Source: a virus. Taken from it: 64,000 nt of DNA. The stretch is from positions 1 to 64,000 of the IMG/VR virus record IMGVR_UViG_3300045257_000193, one strand, 5' to 3'. The notes under the pieces were generated by a model. It saw only the letters and a program-made list of their open reading frames with translations. It was not told where the DNA came from and searched no databases. Within the stretch, counting starts at the first letter, position 1, and the number at the start of each line of letters is the position of its first letter. The translations under genes and the position numbers were made by a program. Below are positions 61,714 through 64,000 of the stretch, piece by piece.

Positions 61714-61738
61714 AGTAGTAAGTATAAATAGTTTAGGT

Positions 61739-62173
61739 TTATTTAATAAGTGAGTTGTATTTTTGCTCCATAAATGTGTCAATTTCTTCGTATAATTCTC
61801 CATCCCAAAAACGACCGGAATTTTTCGATTCAAATTCAACAGCCCACTTCATTAACAAATTGATTGCGCCTATTTGCCCGATTTCTTGCTTTGAAGCTAT
61901 TTTAGTTACATAATTACCAGACGCACACATAATGCCGAATGTTTCAGCAAATGAAATAAATATAGGGTGCTGTGCCATGTATACAATATCAGACATATCC
62001 ATTAATTCCCATAATCCTATAACATCATCTGAACTATTAAATATATCTCCGCATTGGTCATTTTGTTGAATAGCATATATAATACTTTCCTCTTGATCTT
62101 CATCAATTAAAATATTGTCCGCTGATTCTATTTTAATTTGATTTGTTCCTATTGCAATAATTTCAGTTTTCAT
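61739..62173 (-). CDS. 144-residue hypothetical protein
   Basis: Starts at ATG 62173 (MKTEIIAIGTNQIKIESADN). Acidic, alpha/beta-looking, with the helical end FESKNSGRFWDGELYEEIDT. Preceded by a consensus promoter at 62207-62238. No family recognised. Confidence 0.5.
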   Translation of the reverse strand: MKTEIIAIGTNQIKIESADNILIDEDQEESIIYAIQQNDQCGDIFNSSDDVIGLWELMDMSDIVYMAQHPIFISFAETFGIMCASGNYVTKIASKQEIGQIGAINLLMKWAVEFESKNSGRFWDGELYEEIDTFMEQKYNSLIK

Positions 62174-62206
62174 ACGTGTAGTAGTTTTGTTTAATAATCT
62201 ATACGA

Positions 62207-62238
62207 CAAATATAATAGATTGGTTTCTATTGTGCAAC
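62207..62238 (-). promoter_or_regulatory. Promoter GTTG-N20-TATATTTG
   Basis: TATATTTG (62207-62214) on the reverse strand with GTTG 20 bp upstream (62235-62238), 34 bp before the ATG at 62173. Confidence 0.6.
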
Positions 62239-62384
62239 TATGTTATATATTATTTTTATATATTATTATAATTTGTAATCATTCTAAACAAAATGATCTA
62301 TTTAACATAACGTAACGCCTTAGAATCGCCTGTATAAAAATAATGTGTACATATATACGGTGTATACGCCTGTATAGCGTTGTT
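62239..62384. other. AT-rich gap with short direct repeats (origin or operator candidate)
   Basis: About 146 bp without a gene. The AT-rich block (62239-62320) is followed by CGCCTGTATA at 62327-62336 and again at 62366-62375, plus a CGCCT at 62316, with palindromic GTGTACATATATAC sequence between. This iteron-like layout is typical of origins or regulator-binding regions. Confidence 0.4.
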
Positions 62385-62475
62385 CACGGAGTGCGTTAAG
62401 GATAGTAGCGGAACTCCTTTTTGCCTTCGAACAAAAAGAGTGGGAGCGGATAGCCTGACCTGCAAGGGAACGCCC
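62385..62475 (-). repeat. GC-richer Bacteroidota-type intergenic repeat element
   Basis: On the reverse strand this reads GGGCGTTCCCTTGCAGGTC, GGCTATCCGCTCCCACT, CTTTTTG-loop-CAAAAAG (62417-62438), GTTCCGCTACTATCC and TTAACGC. I recall near-identical strings repeated between genes in many Bacteroidota chromosomes. It begins at the stop codon of the gene at 62475, as such elements often do. Family recollection is unverified. Confidence 0.5.
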
Positions 62476-62663
62476 TAAACCAAGTTAAAGTCAAGGGAAA
62501 GTACATAATCATATAAGGCGTTATACACTCCGTTACTTCCTTCATAGTCTTGCGATAGTTCAAATCCCTGCATTACTCCTATACAATCATCGATGTTCAT
62601 TCGTCCTGTGAATAGATAATCAATGAATAGGGTGTATATACGTTCACTCCTGCTACTTGTCAT
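62475..62663 (-). CDS. 62-residue hypothetical protein
   Basis: Starts at ATG 62663 (MTSSRSERIYTLFIDYLFTG), overlapping the regulator's end by 11 bp. Acidic and helical. The TAG at its end lies at the edge of the repeat element, and the frame stays open for 57 codons past it. Confidence 0.5.
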   Translation of the reverse strand: MTSSRSERIYTLFIDYLFTGRMNIDDCIGVMQGFELSQDYEGSNGVYNALYDYVLSLDFNLV

Positions 62664-63171
62664 TAGAATCAATACCTTTTAATTTATTATCCTCTATAAC
62701 CTGTAGGGCTGCTTTTATCATATGGGGATTATTAGCGAGTTTATTAATGGCTTTCTGCTTGCGCTCTCTTATGCGGTCAAAATAGCTCCCCTCTAACTCA
62801 ACAGCGTGTATTGTCTCCCCTTTATAACTATTAAGACGATTAGTAATACGGTCAATAGCGGACAGTCCCGCAACAGTTAACGAGTATCTGCGCTTATCGA
62901 CTGTCACATAACCCATTTCGACCAAGTTCTTAAGGTTATTCAATATCATAGGCGCGCTCATAGGATTGTGTAAGCCAACCATACGGGCGAATATTCCCGC
63001 ATTATGCGTATCAATGTTGTAGATAGTGAGTAAAACACTAGCCTGATACGTATTTATATTCGCCTCGCTCCTAAATATCTTATAATATGCTGGCATGAGC
63101 TGCACAAGTCTGTGTATCTGTAGCGGTGGGATGGTATAAATAGGCCTTTCTGTGTTCTCTTCTTTCTTCAT
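62653..63171 (-). CDS. Winged-helix (MarR-like) regulator
   Basis: A 172-residue protein. Residues about 40-110 form a winged helix: TYQASVLLTIYNIDTHN, GIFARMVGLHNPMSAPMILN (recognition helix), NLVEMGYVTVDKRRYSLTVA (wing). The C-terminal part is a Lys/Arg-rich helix. It probably controls early or accessory genes. It follows a consensus promoter at 63231-63261. Confidence 0.65.
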   Translation of the reverse strand: MKKEENTERPIYTIPPLQIHRLVQLMPAYYKIFRSEANINTYQASVLLTIYNIDTHNAGIFARMVGLHNPMSAPMILNNLKNLVEMGYVTVDKRRYSLTVAGLSAIDRITNRLNSYKGETIHAVELEGSYFDRIRERKQKAINKLANNPHMIKAALQVIEDNKLKGIDSNDK

Positions 63172-63230
63172 AGTCGTATATGTTTGTCCAAATCGCCCCG
63201 TGAATGGTTATATAATGATATATGGTGTCA

Positions 63231-63261
63231 TAAATATACCAAAACGTAGGGATTTCGCAAA
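63231..63261 (-). promoter_or_regulatory. Promoter TTTG-N19-TATATTTA
   Basis: TATATTTA (63231-63238) with TTTG 19 bp upstream (63258-63261), on the reverse strand, 60 bp before the regulator ATG. One base off consensus. Confidence 0.55.
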
Positions 63262-63359
63262 GCGGGTGGGGGGTTACTTCACGTATGGAGTACGTAACCA
63301 TTAAAAATACCTAAACAAATTGTGTATAGTCTCGATTTTTACGGGGGTTTGACCTAGTT

Positions 63360-63947
63360 TTAGTCCAAAAGTTTATTTTTCAGTGGCTTTATACCATCAT
63401 AAATACCTATGCCTGCATATTCCCACCTGTAGCCACCTGCTGTTTTATATCTTCCTGACAATGCACCACTAATTGATATGTTGGTTAATTTATATACGCT
63501 TTTAACGGAGGGATATATACATTCCATCCCGTTCGGGTGTATCTGCCTTACAAATTTAGGGTGCTGTTTGCCTCCGTACTTGTGGCCGTATGCCCTTTCT
63601 TTATCTTCATCCTGCTTTACATTGCGCCTAAAGTGCAGCATATTCTCGCTGTTCGTGCACCATTCCAAGTTTGTGTAGTGATTGTTGTTTTTATTGCTGT
63701 CTTTATGATTGACAAATTGCTTATTTTCTGGATTTGGAATGAATGCTTGGGCAACGAGTTTATGTACGTATATATCCTTATTGTTTATAGACGCCCTATA
63801 ATATCCGCTTTCTGTCTTCTCTTTTTTGTGTTGCCTGAACGCCCTGTATTTGTAATGCCTACTAAATACGTTACCCATGTGATCTACGAAATACTCATAC
63901 ATCTTTGTTTCTATTGGCAATCTTCTTAACGCTTCTTTATATTCCAT
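63360..63947 (-). CDS. Homing endonuclease NUMOD4-HNH
   Basis: A 195-residue protein from ATG 63947 (MEYKEALRRLPIETKMYEYF). NUMOD4-like start (residues 15-45), HNH core with VHKLVAQAF, VNHKDSNKNNNHYTNLEWC, and C-terminal GGKQHPKFVRQIHPNGMECI with a NUMOD1-like helix and GGYRWEY. More diverged from the other HNH genes than they are from each other. Confidence 0.85.
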   Translation of the reverse strand: MEYKEALRRLPIETKMYEYFVDHMGNVFSRHYKYRAFRQHKKEKTESGYYRASINNKDIYVHKLVAQAFIPNPENKQFVNHKDSNKNNNHYTNLEWCTNSENMLHFRRNVKQDEDKERAYGHKYGGKQHPKFVRQIHPNGMECIYPSVKSVYKLTNISISGALSGRYKTAGGYRWEYAGIGIYDGIKPLKNKLLD

Positions 63948-63950
63948 GCA

Positions 63951-63958
63951 CAAATATA
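63951..63958 (-). promoter_or_regulatory. TATATTTG box right at the HNH start
   Basis: A perfect -7 box only 3 bp before the ATG at 63947, with no good -33 element. If used, the mRNA would be leaderless. Confidence 0.3.
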
Positions 63959-64000
63959 AGCAATGCGGAACTAATAAGGAATAGGCTTTGTTATATTATT

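Noticed and set aside
63080-63301. 73-codon reverse frame overlapping the MarR-like regulator
   Set aside because: It overlaps the regulator by 92 bp in another frame, runs over its promoter, and has no protein-like pattern.
1-64000. Stop-codon reassignment, as in some crAss-like phages
   Set aside because: TAA, TAG and TGA all end recognisable proteins at family-typical positions, for example TAG for TerL and TGA for the papain-like enzyme.
1-64000. CRISPR array
   Set aside because: No regularly spaced identical repeats were seen; the only dense repeat is the coding Gly-X array.
1-64000. tRNA genes
   Set aside because: No gap showed a cloverleaf with a proper T-loop; the TTCGA at 15993-15997 lies in a different hairpin.
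1-64000. Integrase or lysogeny module
   Set aside because: No recombinase catalytic pattern was found; the antirepressor-like gene alone is not enough to call a temperate phage.

Overview
The window is 64 kb of AT-rich double-stranded DNA phage genome. Every recognisable gene is a phage gene, and there are no host housekeeping genes, rRNAs or tRNAs that I can see. The host is very probably a member of the Bacteroidota. The reasons are: start codons sit behind A-rich leaders with almost no Shine-Dalgarno sequences; promoters fit the Bacteroidota pattern TTTG-N19/20-TAnnTTTG; secreted proteins have signal peptides ending in FAQ or RAQ; and many small genes match families I know from Bacteroides and Flavobacterium phages. 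The head and tail module (large terminase, portal, scaffold, major capsid, connector ring proteins, a 1165-residue tail stabilisation protein, then large internal cargo proteins) has the order of crAss-like podoviruses. TAA, TAG and TGA are all used as ordinary stops, so there is no sign of stop-codon recoding. Both ends cut through phage sequence (a DUF3127 gene is truncated at the left edge), so this is part of a larger genome.

Layout. 0.1-4.7 kb: receptor-binding or fibre proteins, including a 972-residue tail fibre with an SGNH-hydrolase domain. 4.6-7.5 kb: a lysis cassette (papain-like amidase, membrane proteins, glucosaminidase endolysin, holin-like and spanin-like proteins). 7.5-9.0 kb, reverse: GroES, a tandem GroES-like protein and a MazG-like protein from one promoter. 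9.1-19.1 kb, forward: replication and DNA metabolism (replication initiator, primase-helicase, HNH and PD-(D/E)XK nucleases, phosphatase, a DnaA-domain-IV protein), with two gene-free stretches that look like structured RNAs. 19.1-34.5 kb, forward: terminase, portal, scaffold, capsid, appendage protein and connector proteins, interrupted by homing endonucleases and a reverse-strand antirepressor cassette. 34.5-35.2 kb: a gene-poor stretch with a tight pseudoknot signature. 35.2-39.1 kb, reverse: tail stabilisation protein and a lipoprotein. 39.2-48.5 kb, forward: internal or cargo proteins, including a 2122-residue protein with an ART-like domain. 48.5-64 kb, reverse: a long run of small early or accessory genes with a DNA adenine methyltransferase, a RecB-like nuclease, zinc ribbons, HTH regulators and many short peptides.

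Forward genes are packed with TAATG and ATGA overlaps, suggesting translational coupling. Several intrinsic terminators separate highly expressed structural genes. At least five HNH genes occur. Two of them share an identical 85-bp stretch 27 kb apart, and two flank the terminase gene. The most unusual items are the structured-RNA candidates at 16.0 and 35.1 kb, the GroES pair, the giant polyvalent protein, the every-second-glycine repeat gene at 56.5 kb, and an A8 frameshift in a small membrane gene at 54.8 kb.
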